Origin: Bryum argenteum
Taxonomy: Eukaryota > Streptophyta > Bryopsida > Bryales > Bryaceae
Assembly: GCA_037043015.1 (NCBI GenBank)
Contig: CM073322.1
Location: forward strand, 31,739,864-31,803,863
Direction of reading: 5' to 3'
DNA length: 64,000 nt
Position 1 is the stretch's first letter; each line of letters begins with the position of its first letter. This document shows, piece by piece, positions 49,833 to 61,399 of the stretch. Both the position numbers and the translations under genes were made by a program. The notes below the pieces were generated by a model. The model saw only the letters and a program-made list of their open reading frames with translations, did not search any database and was not told the DNA's origin.

Positions 49833-52800
49833 ATGGCGGAATGTGATCCGCCGAAGTTCATGGAGAGGGTAAGGAAAACCGATCGTGGCTACGATGTGTA
49901 CACAGAGAGTGCTCTCGCAAGATTGGCTTCACGATACGAATCATCCGCTCGCATCGAGCAAATCACGAGGACATCGTCGTCGCCAATGAAGGAGCCGAAA
50001 GGATGGAGAGACCAATTCATGTGCATGATCAGCACAAGGAGACAGAACCAGCTTCACAGACGGGATTACAGGAGCCGCAGTGTGGTGAAAGAGAGACGAA
50101 GCAAAGCACCCAACAACAATGGTTCAGGGCATTCCTGCACTGTCCCCCGCCTTCGCAGCCTGAGCACCATCGAGGAGAATTTGAACCGGCAGCAGATCTA
50201 TGCAAGCCCTAAAGCTGCCAAGGAGAAGCTGGCGAAACAGAAGAAGCTGCGATCGAGTGAGAGAAGCAACAACTCCCGCAAGCCTCGCCGACTCTTCAGT
50301 AAGATCGAAATACCTCGATTTTTCGGAGAATGTCCACATTGGGAGGCTGAAAGCTCTGATGCTTTTTCAGGTCCTAAGAAGAAGCGAGAGAGGATGATGA
50401 GCTTTCAGTTGGATTCGATGCTGCCCGCGCCTTACTACATGGCTTCTCAGAACGAAATCAATCCCACATGTCGCCCCTCAGTTCTCGAGGGATTAGTCTT
50501 GAAAGGTGCACTTCTCTTGTTATGTTTTCGCTTTTCGACCTTGATATGCTTCTCTCTCCATGATTGAGCATTAAGGGACAATTTTGTGTGCGGTAATGGT
50601 ATTATTCTGACGCTCTCTACAGGGGAGCTTTTGTTGTCGTCATTACTGCGACCAGACCCTTCATCGGAGGGATCGTGCCTCCAAGACAAAGGTGGCATCC
50701 CCGCTGAGATTGTACCGAAGGTGATCATATCTGCTTCCGAATCCACTCCATCCATTTTGTTGTTATAATATGAAGTTGCTTGTGACGGTATGATTGAACT
50801 GGCTGAGGTGGTTCGTGCAGGAGAATTTGATCAACTTCAATTTTGCTGTTACTGCCGCTTTCAATGTGCCTATAACAGGTAACACCTTGGTCTTCACATT
50901 ATCGAGAAAGGCCATTGTCTTGGTCGTGGGAATCCGATCAGACTTTCCAAATTTCAGTTGAGAGCTTCAATCCAGGTGCTTTAGATTTTTGAAATGAAAC
51001 AATTTTCATTTCTGGCTTGAAGCGTGCAGGACTAGCTTTTCCGCTGCTGGAGCGAAGGGTGCGAGTGTGCTTGTTTGATGGCTGCAGCTTTTTGGGCAAC
51101 ATTCACGTTTTTCCAGCAGTTACAGCTATTGAGGAAGAGGATGAGCCTTGGGTCTTTGTAAACAAGGTATTTACAAGCACATCTCAATAACCTCTGTGTC
51201 GACTGTGAAATGATTGCCGTACTAAATAGTTTCTCTCATTCATCATCGTGACCATTAATACACGAACAGAGTTGTCGAATGTGAGTCGAGAACTGTGATG
51301 TTTCAGGGTGCAAGTCGGTGTCTGGTGCAATACAGCGCCTCGGAATCACTGAGCTTGTACATCGAAGTGAACGTCCGCTACATGTCTGCTGCTGGTAAGG
51401 GAACAACGACAGCCTCTGTTCAGTGCTTTACATTCTAGTTGTTTGCAAAACAGTGTCAAAAGTATCAGTATTTTAAAGGGCGCAGAAAATGATCGAGAGG
51501 CCAGTGAAATCACGTGTGCATGGGCGATGGTGGACCTGCCGAATACTCAAGAGGGTGTCGACGAAATGGTGTCTATGTCTTCGTCTGAGCTCCCCTTGTT
51601 GGTGGGAAGCATGGAGCATCCTGTGGATGTCAACAGCGCGCACATACGTTCTGGTATGATCTCATGAGACAGTTAGAACAAATCTGTGTCTGTTTCGACC
51701 TTCACATGATCGAATCGAGAATTTTATCAAGGTCCCTCTTCGTGGTTTGAATCTTTAGGGCTATCTCGCGTCCTAGTGAAGAAAGGTGGTGAACAAAGTG
51801 CTATTCACTTGCATTGGTATAAGCTCTCGGATTTTCAGAAGAGGCACTCGAGGTGCGTTGTCAACGATTATTTCGAAGTTCAGTGACATGACTTGTACAT
51901 AATCTACAGAGGTGCTGATTGATTACATTGCAGATTGCTTCCGGAGACAATATTGGCATCAAATGAAGAGGTGCCATTCTTGGTGCTGTATCGCAAGGCG
52001 TTTTTGGACACTCTCCACGACGAGAACGAGAGCAGCTTGTTGCCTGGGGATGCAGCGTTATCGCCACTCATACAGTTGTACCCCTGGATGTTGAATGAGA
52101 GGGGCAATCAATTGCAAGAAACATTCAAAGAATCGTGGATTGCTAGGAAGTTGGAGTGGCCTCCAAATACTGATGTCAGTACTTTCCTCGAATCCTAATG
52201 CATGCAAGGTGCTATACACCATTTTGAGCTATATTGGTTGGGTGCAGTGTATGAAAGAAAAGAATCGACAAAAGTATCTGAAAGTATTCAACAGCTCCTT
52301 ACTTACAATCTTGCCGTTGCTGCACTATCACAAAGTTCGGCAACCTACCTGGCCTTTCCATTCAACCTTTGAGGTGAGCTGCTCATTGCTCCACGAAACC
52401 GTCATCTAGTGATGCTTGTCGGAGGAATGCTCTTCTTAAGTGTGACGATACGTAAGCTGAATCAGAAGCCGTAGTATGCAATCCAAGTCGTCAAGTCTTC
52501 TATGCAGGGTCATGAAGCCTATCAATCGGTGAAGCGGCTTCCTCAACAAAGAACATGCAAGATTTTGTAACATACTTGATGTGTTTTTGGTATACAAGCT
52601 GTTACAGACCTGTGAATGCAGTTCAATTTTCGACATAGAGCTGAAGAAGTGATTGCAAGGTCCTACGGAAATGTGACCTGACATAAAGTGGCAATTGTGT
52701 CATTGCTATGGCAGAATCTCAAGATGGAGGATCCTTCCGACATTGTTGATAAGAAAATTGACAACGAGATAGAAAAGTCTACAGTCCTCAACGACTCAAG

Positions 52801-52852
52801 TGACGATGATAGCTCTTTAAGCAGTGGGAGTGATTCCAGCGGGACTTCATGA
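49833..52852 (+). CDS. NPHP1: Nephrocystin-1 homologue (ciliary transition-zone protein)
   Basis: Ten exons (49833-50505, 50623-50720, 50821-50878, 51030-51166, 51307-51394, 51486-51653, 51759-51852, 51934-52174, 52248-52373, 52715-52852) give 606 aa in frame. The C-terminal 380 residues follow the nephrocystin homology domain of NPHP1: RVRVCLFDGCSFLGNIHVFP (human LRLWDGCNFLSNIH), SEITCAWAMVDL (human GELSCGWVFLKL), RLLPETILA (human SLLPETLIG), VPFLVLYRKAFLDTL, LYPWMLNE, and SLLTILPLLHYHKVRQPTWP (human VLPLLHSTRLPPFRW). The N-terminal 220 residues are basic and unlike the SH3 head of animal NPHP1. The tail is acidic and Ser-rich. NPHP1 works with NPHP4 at the base of cilia. In land plants it would be expected only in lineages with flagellated sperm. 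It probably acts in sperm-cell differentiation. Confidence 0.83.
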
Positions 52853-52885
52853 AGCAAGGGCGAGTAATATCAGTGGGCTTCGTGT

Positions 52886-53010
52886 TTCATGACATCAAGC
52901 TGCAAGGTTGTTTCATGACATCAAGATGCAAAGCTGCAAGGTTGTTTCATGACATCAAGATGCAAAGCTTCAATGTTGTTTCATGAGATCAAGATGTGGG
53001 ATCAAGATGC
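52886..53010. repeat. Tandem repeats of about 36 bp downstream of NPHP1
   Basis: Units of GTTTCATGACATCAAGATGC with AAAGCTGCAAG occur three to four times just after the NPHP1 stop codon, probably within its 3' UTR. The last unit is degenerate. Confidence 0.75.
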
Positions 53011-54292
53011 AATAGTGGTTGGTGCACCCAAAAGTGCTTAATAGATGTTAGATTGTTAAAATCTTACTGCAGATCTGATAGGATCGCAATGCAAAAGACA
53101 ATGCACAATGGATTATGTGCACGCAAAGTCATAAAGGTTTGAAGTTCTAGTAGCGCAGCCAATTGCATCATACCAAATATAGGTGGACTACATCATGTAT
53201 ATCAAAACATACTACATAATCAAGAATTATCAAACAACAAAAGTGTGAACGTGGAGCTCTTGGGTGTGTTCATAAGTCAGACATCGCTGCGATGTTCTAC
53301 AAGAATTATATCAACGAATAGCTTGTTCATTTAAATTATCTTATTTAAGTGCATACAAAGAGGTCCTTCAACTTTATGATGCATATCAAGAGCTCCTCCA
53401 ACTTCATGATGGAGAAAATTTCAAAAAAATATGCACCAATGTCCAGGTTGGATTGGTGTAATGTGCAAGTAGTGTGGGTGATATGTAGGTCCAATTTTGC
53501 TAAAGTGTATTACAGATGCCCCCTTTTAGTGCCTTACCGAGCGAGCATCTTTTAGTGCCTTTTAGTGCTTTACCGAGCGAACATATTTTCATAGCATACA
53601 AATCCAACAAAATCTTCTCGACGTTTAGTGCTTTAGGATTGCATTCAATCACCCATATTTTAGTCCTCTGGAGCTTCACAAGCTAATAAAATTTATCCAC
53701 TATTTGTTGCACATGTTAGGTTGTTGATTTTTTGCAGAATCTTGTTAAGATTCAGATAGTGAACATCCATCCTAGCCAACATAAATTTCACCTAGTAGCA
53801 GAGAAGGAAAATAACGTAATAAACGAAGCACGGCAGCTGACGCTTCGGGAGGCTCCTGTTATGAAATTGAGCACAAGTAAATGTGCACAGACGTTCAATG
53901 AGCACGACTTCAAATGGGTCGTGGTTCTACAAGATCTATCCATATGCCATTCAATACACACTTTCCAGATAGTAAACATCCAGATTTCTGCAAAGAGGAC
54001 GAGCCACACACTTTCGTGATTGAAGGCTGATACAACTACGATTTTAAGTAGGTGATGAAAACCGTGGTTCAAATCCCTAACTGACCTTATTTTCTTGGGT
54101 CTGGTTCTACGATTGCGTCATTTGGGTTTTCAGATTCAAGCTGATAATTACCATGAACCGGAAAGGAAGCACAGAAGATCTATATGTTACACATGAGAGA
54201 GAGAGAGAAAGGGGAGAGCTTAATGCTCGATCGAGGAGTTGCTGTCCTGTGTAGAAATAACAGTCTCTCAAGAAGGTGGAGCCACAAATCAA
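53011..54292. other. Spacer with short degenerate tandem repeats
   Basis: Contains two-copy repeats at 53350-53406 (TCCAACTTCATGATG-like) and 53515-53585 (TTTTAGTGC..TACCGAGCGA). No gene is seen, and the remaining frames are short. Confidence 0.5.
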
Positions 54293-55406
54293 TCACAGGT
54301 TGTATTGCAGTCCCGCGTTGCGCATGAGACAACAGAACTCCTTGAAGTTCAAAAAACCATCCTTGTCACTATCAAACGCCTCCATCACCGAATGCGCAAG
54401 CTGCAAATGGTGCCAGGCATCAATACAACCGTGGTCATCTGCCTCTTCACATCTTCTACACTGACTCTGTTATCAAACGTTACGGTGGTTTGCCTTACAT
54501 TAATTGGCCTTTGTACAAATTGCAACTTTCTACATATTGTAAATCTCTGACTGGAAATGCGGTTGTGTGAGGTCACGCGGTTGTGTGAGGTCACTCTTTA
54601 GACGACTGTTGAGATTCTATATTGGTTTGAAGCTGTTGCATGAGATACAATGTTGAATGCTGAGCAACAGAGATGGGGAGTAATATGGGGCTGGCGTTAC
54701 CTTCTCAAGTTGTGCGGGTGAGAGGTCCTGACCACATGCAACTTTCATGGCATCTGCAATCTCCGACGTAGACAGCCTTCCGTCATGGTCTAAATCGTAG
54801 TAGCTGTACAAAACTGCATGCACGCAACCCCACCATCAATACGAGAATCACATGTTTATGAACATTTTACCGCAATTGCAGCACGAGGAGAAACAATCAG
54901 GGGGAAAACCTGACCTCGAAGCTTGGAGCCGGCGCTTTTTGATGCCCTGAATAACTCAATGCCCTTGCAGACTTCGTCGGAGCTCACGCTGCCATCCCCA
55001 TTCGTGTCGATCAAATTGAACAGCCCATCTGCATAGGTTGCTGTTATGCACATACATCGTCGCACAATCAGCTCGAAGCTCAGTTGTGAGACCAAAAACC
55101 CCAAGCCCAGCCTCAGCCCCCACCACAAGCGAGCGAGCAAATATCCTCTATTTCGGATAACACAACGCAAGGTTGAGTACTCACGATTTCCAAGCAGATC
55201 AGTGAACTTCTGCTTCTCCAAAAATGGCTGGTCTTTGCTGGTGACCCTCGAGAACCTCATCTTGGCTCGATGCTCTTCTTCTCGAGACACTAGAACCATA
55301 TCAGGACAGAAGAATATGAGAAGACGTTGGTTCCAGGATCGTGACAATGTGTAAGAGGATGATGGCGGTGGGACTTACATCCTATACTGGAGTGCGAGTT
55401 GCCCAT
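54293..55406 (-). CDS. EF-hand calcium-binding protein, probably N-myristoylated
   Basis: Five exons (55379-55406, 55185-55289, 54915-55040, 54701-54813, 54293-54400) encode 159 aa. It starts MGNSHSSIG; glycine 2 and serine 6 fit an N-myristoylation signal. Three canonical loops follow: DTNGDGSVSSDE, DLDHDGRLSTSE and DSDKDGFLNFKE. A first hand may be degenerate. Overall it resembles calmodulin-like or calcineurin-B-like small sensors. It would bind calcium and probably attach to membranes, passing calcium signals to a partner. The short first exon (28 nt) is joined through a normal GT-AG intron. The partner cannot be told from sequence. A divergent spacer of 1.7 kb separates it from the AWPM-19 gene. 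Confidence 0.87.
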
Positions 55407-57144
55407 GGTGTCCTTCAGGTTACTCCCTCAAGCACATTCCGAAGCAATCCTCGCTGCATCCTCGGTTGCTGCCTACAATACTGTGCAATTCCACTTGTTC
55501 CTTTCATCAGGATCATCTCTCGTATCCATTGCCCTGCAACACAGACCCGGCGCCGCCCTTTCAGCCACTCTGATTGTTGCTGCTGGACACGATTAGGGCA
55601 AGCCAGTGGACTCCAGTCGTGACTCCTTGAGCTCAACTGTCCGCAACTTTCGCGCTTGAGTAACCCATGGAGCGTTGGTTTCAGAGAGCGTGTATTCAGA
55701 GGGAGATTTTGGGGTGGCCTGACTCGCCTTCACCTCCTCCACACGGGTAATGGCGCCGTATTCAAAGCGCTGCGCATCATCGACGATGACTACCTGGGGT
55801 CCAATCTATTTTTTTTGCTATGCCGTTCAATGTTGTGATGCCCATTCTTGAAGTAGTGAGCGAATGCTGTGGAATAGGATGGTGGCAAGAGGCCACCCAG
55901 GCCACCACAATTGCAGTCACCTCAACAAGAAGTAGATATGCAAGGCTGCCCTGTCTCTTGTCGCTACCAATCTCTGGGGTCCGGTGTGAGATTCTGACCT
56001 AAAACTAGGAGCACTGTGGAGAAATAGGAACCTGAATCAGCTGGAGGTGCGTTAATACCGCTACATCACGACAGGCGTTTCTCCTCCACGCCAATTTCAT
56101 GGAACACCAGCAGCGAACCAGCCAATCGTTTCGGACCCGAACGAAATTCTGGCTACGAACGCATGCGAAGGATTTGGCGGATGCGGCAGCAGCAGCATCA
56201 ATGGGCGGATTCGGGCGATGGAGAATTGCAGGGAGGAACAGGGCGAGCAAGCAGGGCGGCGAGAGAGTGGAAGGGATGCGAAGAGAGACCCGAGCTGTCC
56301 TCCGGCCGGCTGCTCGCCTAACTTACATGAATGTGAAAGGCCTTAACCCTCGCTACCTTCACATGATTCGAACTCGTCGCCCCTACAACTGCCAGTTTCG
56401 CTTGAACCAGAAGGTTTCCACCTTCCCCGTTTGCTCCCCGCGCCTCTTGAAACACCCCGGAACAGTTATACTTCGGCCTGTTCACACTTTTCTTACACCG
56501 GATCACAGCTAATGTCCATCAGTTAAGGCGTAGTTATTTACTTATCGAATCTCGCAAGTCAATGAAAGATGGTGCATTCACTTCACATGTGGTGCATTTC
56601 ACTTCACATTGCGCATATGCAATTTTTTGCCCTCATGCGACCTACACACTATGAAATGATGCACAGGCGCAAGTCAGTGAAAGATGGTGCATTCAAAATT
56701 GATAGGCGCAAGTTACCAAATCGCATAGGCGCAAGTTACCAGATTGCATAGGCGCAAGTCAATGAAAGATGGTGCATTCAAAATTTTGAGTGACGACATA
56801 CCACCGTGCAAACATGATGTGAAAATGTGGTGCAGAAGCAGGAGTGGACATGGCTGATGGATGAGTTTCAGTTCTCTCGATTGTTATCAAGCTTGGACTG
56901 AGTTCTGACACACATGAAGTTACGAAGGTTTGAAATCCCAGAGATTTGGGATACATGTATCGCATCCGGTAGACAAGTAACGATGTGGAAATCAGCATCA
57001 AGTTCATTCTTTGTGAAGGAGATATGGTACAAACTGGCAGGAGGGTCGCTCCCAGCAAGAAGTCTCAAATGCAAATATCCTATAGACTACAGTCCCGCAA
57101 ATGGTGTTGATCCTACAGTAAGATTTGTAATGAGCTACAATAAC
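55407..57144. other. Spacer between EF-hand and AWPM-19 genes
   Basis: GC-richer 55.4-56.5 kb with open but unconserved frames (56099-56512 plus, 56005-56250 minus), then direct repeats (56551-56790). Nothing here is called as a gene. Confidence 0.4.
56551..56790. repeat. Interspersed short direct repeats
   Basis: AGTCAATGAAAGATGGTGCA recurs three times (near 56557, 56674 and 56757). GGCGCAAGTTACCA(A/G)AT recurs twice between the second and third. The pattern looks like repeated local slippage. Confidence 0.75.
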
Positions 57145-58090
57145 TTAGACAGCAGTGGCAGCCGCTGTGCCATAGGTCGGGGTGCCGGCCTTGCTGGTGA
57201 CAGCCCTTCCGGTGGTGCTGTATCCTTCGTCACTACCGCCGAAGAAGCCAGCTTGCAACGACAGCAAGTACAGGAGCTCGAAGAACGCCAAGATGATCAT
57301 GAACGCTTCCAACGTTTTCTGCATAAGATTTCAACTCCGTCAGGCGAAGTGATCCAAGAGTAAACAGCGCGTTGGTCATAAACTGAGTGAGAACCGAATG
57401 ATTACTGAGTGCGAGGCTTACGAGTCTTTTCTGGCGGTTGTATCCTCCAACGTGAATCTCCTTGCAGGCCACGCCCATAGCCAGAAGGGTGAGGAGCCAA
57501 GCGATGAGAGAGGTAGACGCAGCCGAGGACAGACTATCGCCACGCCAGATTCGCAAGTGGTTCGTGCCGGCGAACACTGACGCCAGACCCACCATGCATG
57601 CGATGAGCGCCAGCGGCAGAAACGTCGGTGTCACAATGTTCCCTGCGCCATCCACACAGCACTTTCTGTCAACAGCACACACCATGACTTTGCCCACAGT
57701 CACACTTCATAACATTTCAAAAGTTCACCACTGCTACACCCTCTATTATTCACAAGGCGTCGTGCTACTGCTGCATTCTCAAACACTACCGTGCCTTCGA
57801 TACTACACCAAGGTCCAACATCTCAACACCAGCCTTTTAACAGCTACCAGACCTCCATGACCACTGCAAACATACAGCGACGAACCCAACTCACCACTGG
57901 TCACATGCAAAACTCCATCGACTACTCAAGATGCAGGAATGAACTTACCCACAGGACCGCTACCGACACCAACAGTGGCGCCCATGTTGCGGTTCAAAGC
58001 CCATCCAGCTAAACAGGCGGAGATGGCATAGAGCATGAAGTTGATGAGCAGCAACGGAGCCGACAAGCTTCGTCCAAGACCAGACGCCAT
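57145..58090 (-). CDS. AWPM-19-like (PM19) plasma-membrane protein
   Basis: Three exons (57949-58090, 57422-57642, 57145-57318) give 178 aa, the normal size for the family. Four hydrophobic segments are visible: PLLLINFMLYAISACLAGWA, TFLPLALIACMVGLASVFAG, ASTSLIAWLLTLLAMGVACK and LEAFMIILAFFELLYLLSLQ. Family markers are GWALNRNMG, the W-rich loop after the second helix, and ACKEIHVGGYNRQKRL before the fourth helix. The C-terminal 35 residues are Gly/Thr/Ala-rich. AWPM-19/PM19 proteins accumulate with abscisic acid, cold and desiccation; some rice members have been linked to ABA transport. A role in drought or spore/desiccation tolerance is likely here. Confidence 0.92.
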
Positions 58091-58873
58091 AGCTACTCCT
58101 CTTCAATGATACTAAAAAGACTGAACGATCTGATATCGAGGATAATTGTGTGGGGCAACGATGGGCGAGTGCGGGATTTATAATGGCGGCAAGAGGTGCG
58201 CAACGGATACTGAGTGTACTGGGGGTGGAGGGCCCAACGGATACGTGAAGGGACAGACAGTGCGAGCGAGCGAGCTGGTGGTGGGAGTGGTGCAGTTGTT
58301 GGTACGCGTGGGGAGGAGGCAGGATGATGGCAATGGATCGGTCACCTGGGCTGGGCTGCCTCCTCATTATGATCAGTCACATTGCCCACCAACGTTCTTG
58401 AGGTGCCGCATCTTTCAGTTCTGTTCGCAGATTCACTTCTGCTCACTTCCAGTCAAAGAGGTCCACATCACCTCATTTCTTGGCTAATTATTATTTTGAG
58501 GGAATTTGCACTTCGGAGGTTGAGGAAGATTGAAGATCGTGTGAAAAAATCAGAATTATATTAAGAACATCAATTTTATTATATTGTGTGTCGGCTTTCT
58601 AGTTTTCACCATAAGCCTTTACTCTTGGACTGAGAATGTCTCCTGGTTGCTAGCAGAACTTTCAGCCAATGCGGGTTTAGAGCTCCCATGAATAGTCCCT
58701 AAAATTATAGGTCAACAACTCGCGTATGTAGTCCCTTTCGAAGAAAAAAGAGAAAATAAATAAATAAATAAATTGAAAAGATTGTTGGGCTACAAAAGTT
58801 TCAGATTAATCATATTGCACAATGAGGTTTTATTTGTACTTTCTCATGAATATAACCTATGTAAACAACATGA
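58091..58873. other. AWPM-19 promoter region and AT-rich spacer
   Basis: Contains the upstream flank of the AWPM-19 gene and, from 58480, AT-rich sequence with a short AAAT run near 58755. No gene recognised. Confidence 0.4.
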
Positions 58874-59492
58874 TTAATAATTTCCATGAGGAAGGGTTAA
58901 CCAAGGAGGGCCGAAGCCATAGCTGAGGCCGGAGGGGATCAAGCCGAAGAAGAGAATGATCAGGAAGAGAACGATCCAGAAGAAGATGATCCGGACGAGG
59001 AAGAGGAAGGAGGATCTAGATTGGAGACCCCTGCCCGGCCTGGGACGAGTGCTCACTAGAGGAAAACAATATTTTGTCCAGTGTTATTTCGCGTCAAAAG
59101 TGACATTTACCCATACTAGTCAAAATTAGTGTGGGTAAGTTGTCCATAGTGACTTTTGACTTGTTTTTTTTTCGTGAAATTTTTATCTACGTGCTAGACT
59201 TGTGTGGACGCATGTCGGGGTGGGTAATGCTCGACTCGCCTTTACGTGCTAGAATTTTTTTTTGATGCGCCATGAATTATGAAATTCTCTACATTCTTCC
59301 CGCTTTCGTGTGATCCTCCTAACGCGATCTAGGTACCAAGTACTCGAAAGAATTGGGACCTTCATGGTTGGTATCTTGTGAGGGCAGCCTGCTGGGTTGA
59401 AGAAGGCCGACGGGTGCTTGTGAGGGTGAGGGTCCGGCCACAAGCTCCGTGGTAGAGGTCGATCTGACCGTGCTGGAGCTGTGACTCGCCAT
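58874..59492 (-). CDS. Possible small single-pass membrane protein
   Basis: Two putative exons (59360-59492 and 58874-59055) give about 104 aa. The first is Ser/Thr/Pro-rich (MASHSSSTVRSTSTTELVAG). The second begins after a strong acceptor (TTTTCCTCTAG). It holds a basic stretch (TRPRPGRGLQSRSS), one long hydrophobic helix (FLVRIIFFWIVLFLIILFFG), and the tail GLSYGFGPPWLTLPHGNY. The second exon looks coding; the donor chosen for the first (GAAG|GTCCCA) is weak, and another upstream exon may be the true partner. No family recognised. The intron contains one copy of a 90-bp direct repeat whose second copy lies at 59528-59618. Confidence 0.4.
59160..59250. repeat. Direct repeat, copy 1 (partner at 59528-59618)
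   Basis: TTTTTTTTCGTGAAATTTT, then TGCTAGACTTG, GGGTGGGT and CTCGCCTTTACGTGC, is repeated about 368 bp to the right with about 80% identity. The copies bracket the first exon of the small membrane-protein candidate. Confidence 0.65.
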
Positions 59493-59527
59493 CTTTGTGT
59501 GGCATGTTGGATTCCTCGCTGTTTGAC

Positions 59528-59618
59528 ATGTTTTTTTTTCGTGAAATTTTGATCCGCTTGCTAGACTTGCGTCCACGAAGGTTTGGGTGGGTGATGCCCG
59601 ATACGCCTTTGTGTGCGA
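59528..59618. repeat. Direct repeat, copy 2 (partner at 59160-59250)
   Basis: Same order of blocks as copy 1: TTTTTTTTTCGTGAAATTTT, TGCTAGACTTG, GGGTGGGTGATGC and ACGCCTTTGTGTGC. Equal spacing shows a segmental duplication and not chance. Confidence 0.65.
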
Positions 59619-59769
59619 GAAAGTTAAAGATGCGGCAAGAAGTGTGAATGCATGTGATTTTCTTTTTAAACAAACGTCGTTTCTTTTAGTTGTATTATGT
59701 TGGTTAAGTTTATTGTTGTTGTATGGTATCTGATAATCCGCATGCTGAAGTTTTTTAGTGGTATTGCAG

Positions 59770-61310
59770 GATCCTTTTAAGCAAAATGGAGTTGATGGAC
59801 AAGAGGAATCTGATGCTGATAGCGACTTGTCCGCTATAAAAGACCGTGTGTTGGCTGTAGTGGAATCTCGTCGTTGAGTATTAGCATTGTCTGCGGTTCT
59901 CATAACTCCCCATCTTGCCTCACATGTCCGTCACACTTCACGTGAGGACGTTGATCGGGTTGCACAAGCAATTTATATGCGAAAATATAATGATGAGGCA
60001 AAAGCTCGACGTATTAAAGCAAAGGCATTAGCTAGGATTGCACCTTGACGTTCTCCGCAACTTGCCGCAAAGTTGCAATCACCTTAATTGTATCCTCAGA
60101 TTATATGATATGCTTATCATATACTTAATTATAAAACGGTTATGTAGTATTATTTATATATCATTGTTCTTTTGACCCATTCTTATTCTTTTGGTGGTGT
60201 GTGGTATCTGGTTTTCTGGATTGTCATATGAATATAGCTCAAGTCCAAATCGTTCAAGATGAAGAAGCCACACCACCTCTTCTTAATTCTCCACGAACTT
60301 GATCTTCGGATGTGGATGAACTCTTACCTGATAATGTCAGAAATGTTGAAGACATGTGCAATAAAGTTCTAGAAGAGAGTCCTTTGGAAATTGATCGTCA
60401 TCCTGAAGCCACGCAAGACCATGATGGACATGTGTCTCTTTCTGAAGATGAGGACACTCCTTTGTCTGGGAGTGTTAACATTGGAATCGTCCACATGCCT
60501 CTCCATCTTCAAAACAAAGATCCGGATTGGAGTGCAAACAAGATGAGAATGATTCACAAAAGTGATTCAATTGCGATCATAAACAGGTTCCAGTACAAAC
60601 CTGTGAAAAAGTCTTGCATGCTTACTCCATTGTGTCGTCTTGTTTGTTACCCTAAGGTTCGACCTATCTCAGAACAAGATGTCAGAAAATTGGAGAATGA
60701 GATCAACAAAGGCTATCGTGAAGGAGATCGAGTAATGTACGTTTCTCCTTTCGACAGGAAAGGGAGAGAAAAAATGGTTGATGCCAGAGATGTTGTGTGG
60801 ACGAATCCTCTATAAAAAACTGTTAATGAGGAGTTTGAGAAGATCTGCAGTCTGATCCAGATCTTCAACACCTCAGTGACAAGTACTTTTATATTTTCGA
60901 AGGTAACCACCGTGTTACGGCATGGATGCGACATGTAGAGAGGTATCATAAAATGGAACCTTTGTAGTACATCTCCGTAAACTGCATCGTAATTGATGCT
61001 CAAGGAGTGAGCAACCTCCTCCTTGACGCCATGAACGACATAAATTGGTGAGTAATTGTCACATTTTTCCAAATTATTTTTATTGTACGTTATTTAACTA
61101 CAATGTTTCTCATGTTTGATCCCGCTCTGTAGGTCTACTGAACATGACCATGTTGAAGACGGTTTGTGCGCAAAATTGCAACGCATGAGGAAGTTTGGTA
61201 AACTAGAACTTGAAGATTTCAAGGATCTCATATCTCCGGAGGATTACAGAATATGCAAGAACGCCAAAGCAAAAAAGGACCACTGTTTGCAACACCGTCC
61301 AGTCGATGCC
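59770..61310 (+). pseudogene. Decayed copy of a multi-exon gene with a ParB-like GNHR motif
   Basis: Pieces of one protein run in order along the plus strand. First are acidic and basic segments near 59770-60040. Then comes a 168-codon frame (60312-60815) with VCYPKVRPISEQDVRKLENE and REGDRVMYVSPFDRKGREKM. A segment with FYIFEGNHRVTAWMRHVERY and IVIDAQGVSNLLLDAMNDIN follows (60870-61050). After an intron-like gap comes DGLCAKLQRMRKFGKLELED with DLISPEDYRICKNAK (61130-61290). EGNHR followed by a small helix resembles the box of ParB/sulfiredoxin-fold proteins. The coding capacity is lost, with about four or five interruptions. It looks like one member of a dispersed family. What an intact member does, and whether it moves, is unknown. 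Confidence 0.5.
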
Positions 61311-61399
61311 TGCAATCTCTGGATAACACCTTCGTGCTCCGTAATCTATGTTACTTTTGACATTCATGTCACCATTGACACTCTCTATGATCATTGACC

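Noticed and set aside
54055-54080. GGTTCAAATCC, similar to a tRNA B box
   Set aside because: No matching A box or acceptor-stem pairing at the right distance, so no tRNA gene is called.
56099-56512. 137-codon plus frame, with an 81-codon minus frame overlapping it
   Set aside because: Both are open because the region is GC-richer. Neither resembles a known protein nor has clear splice context.
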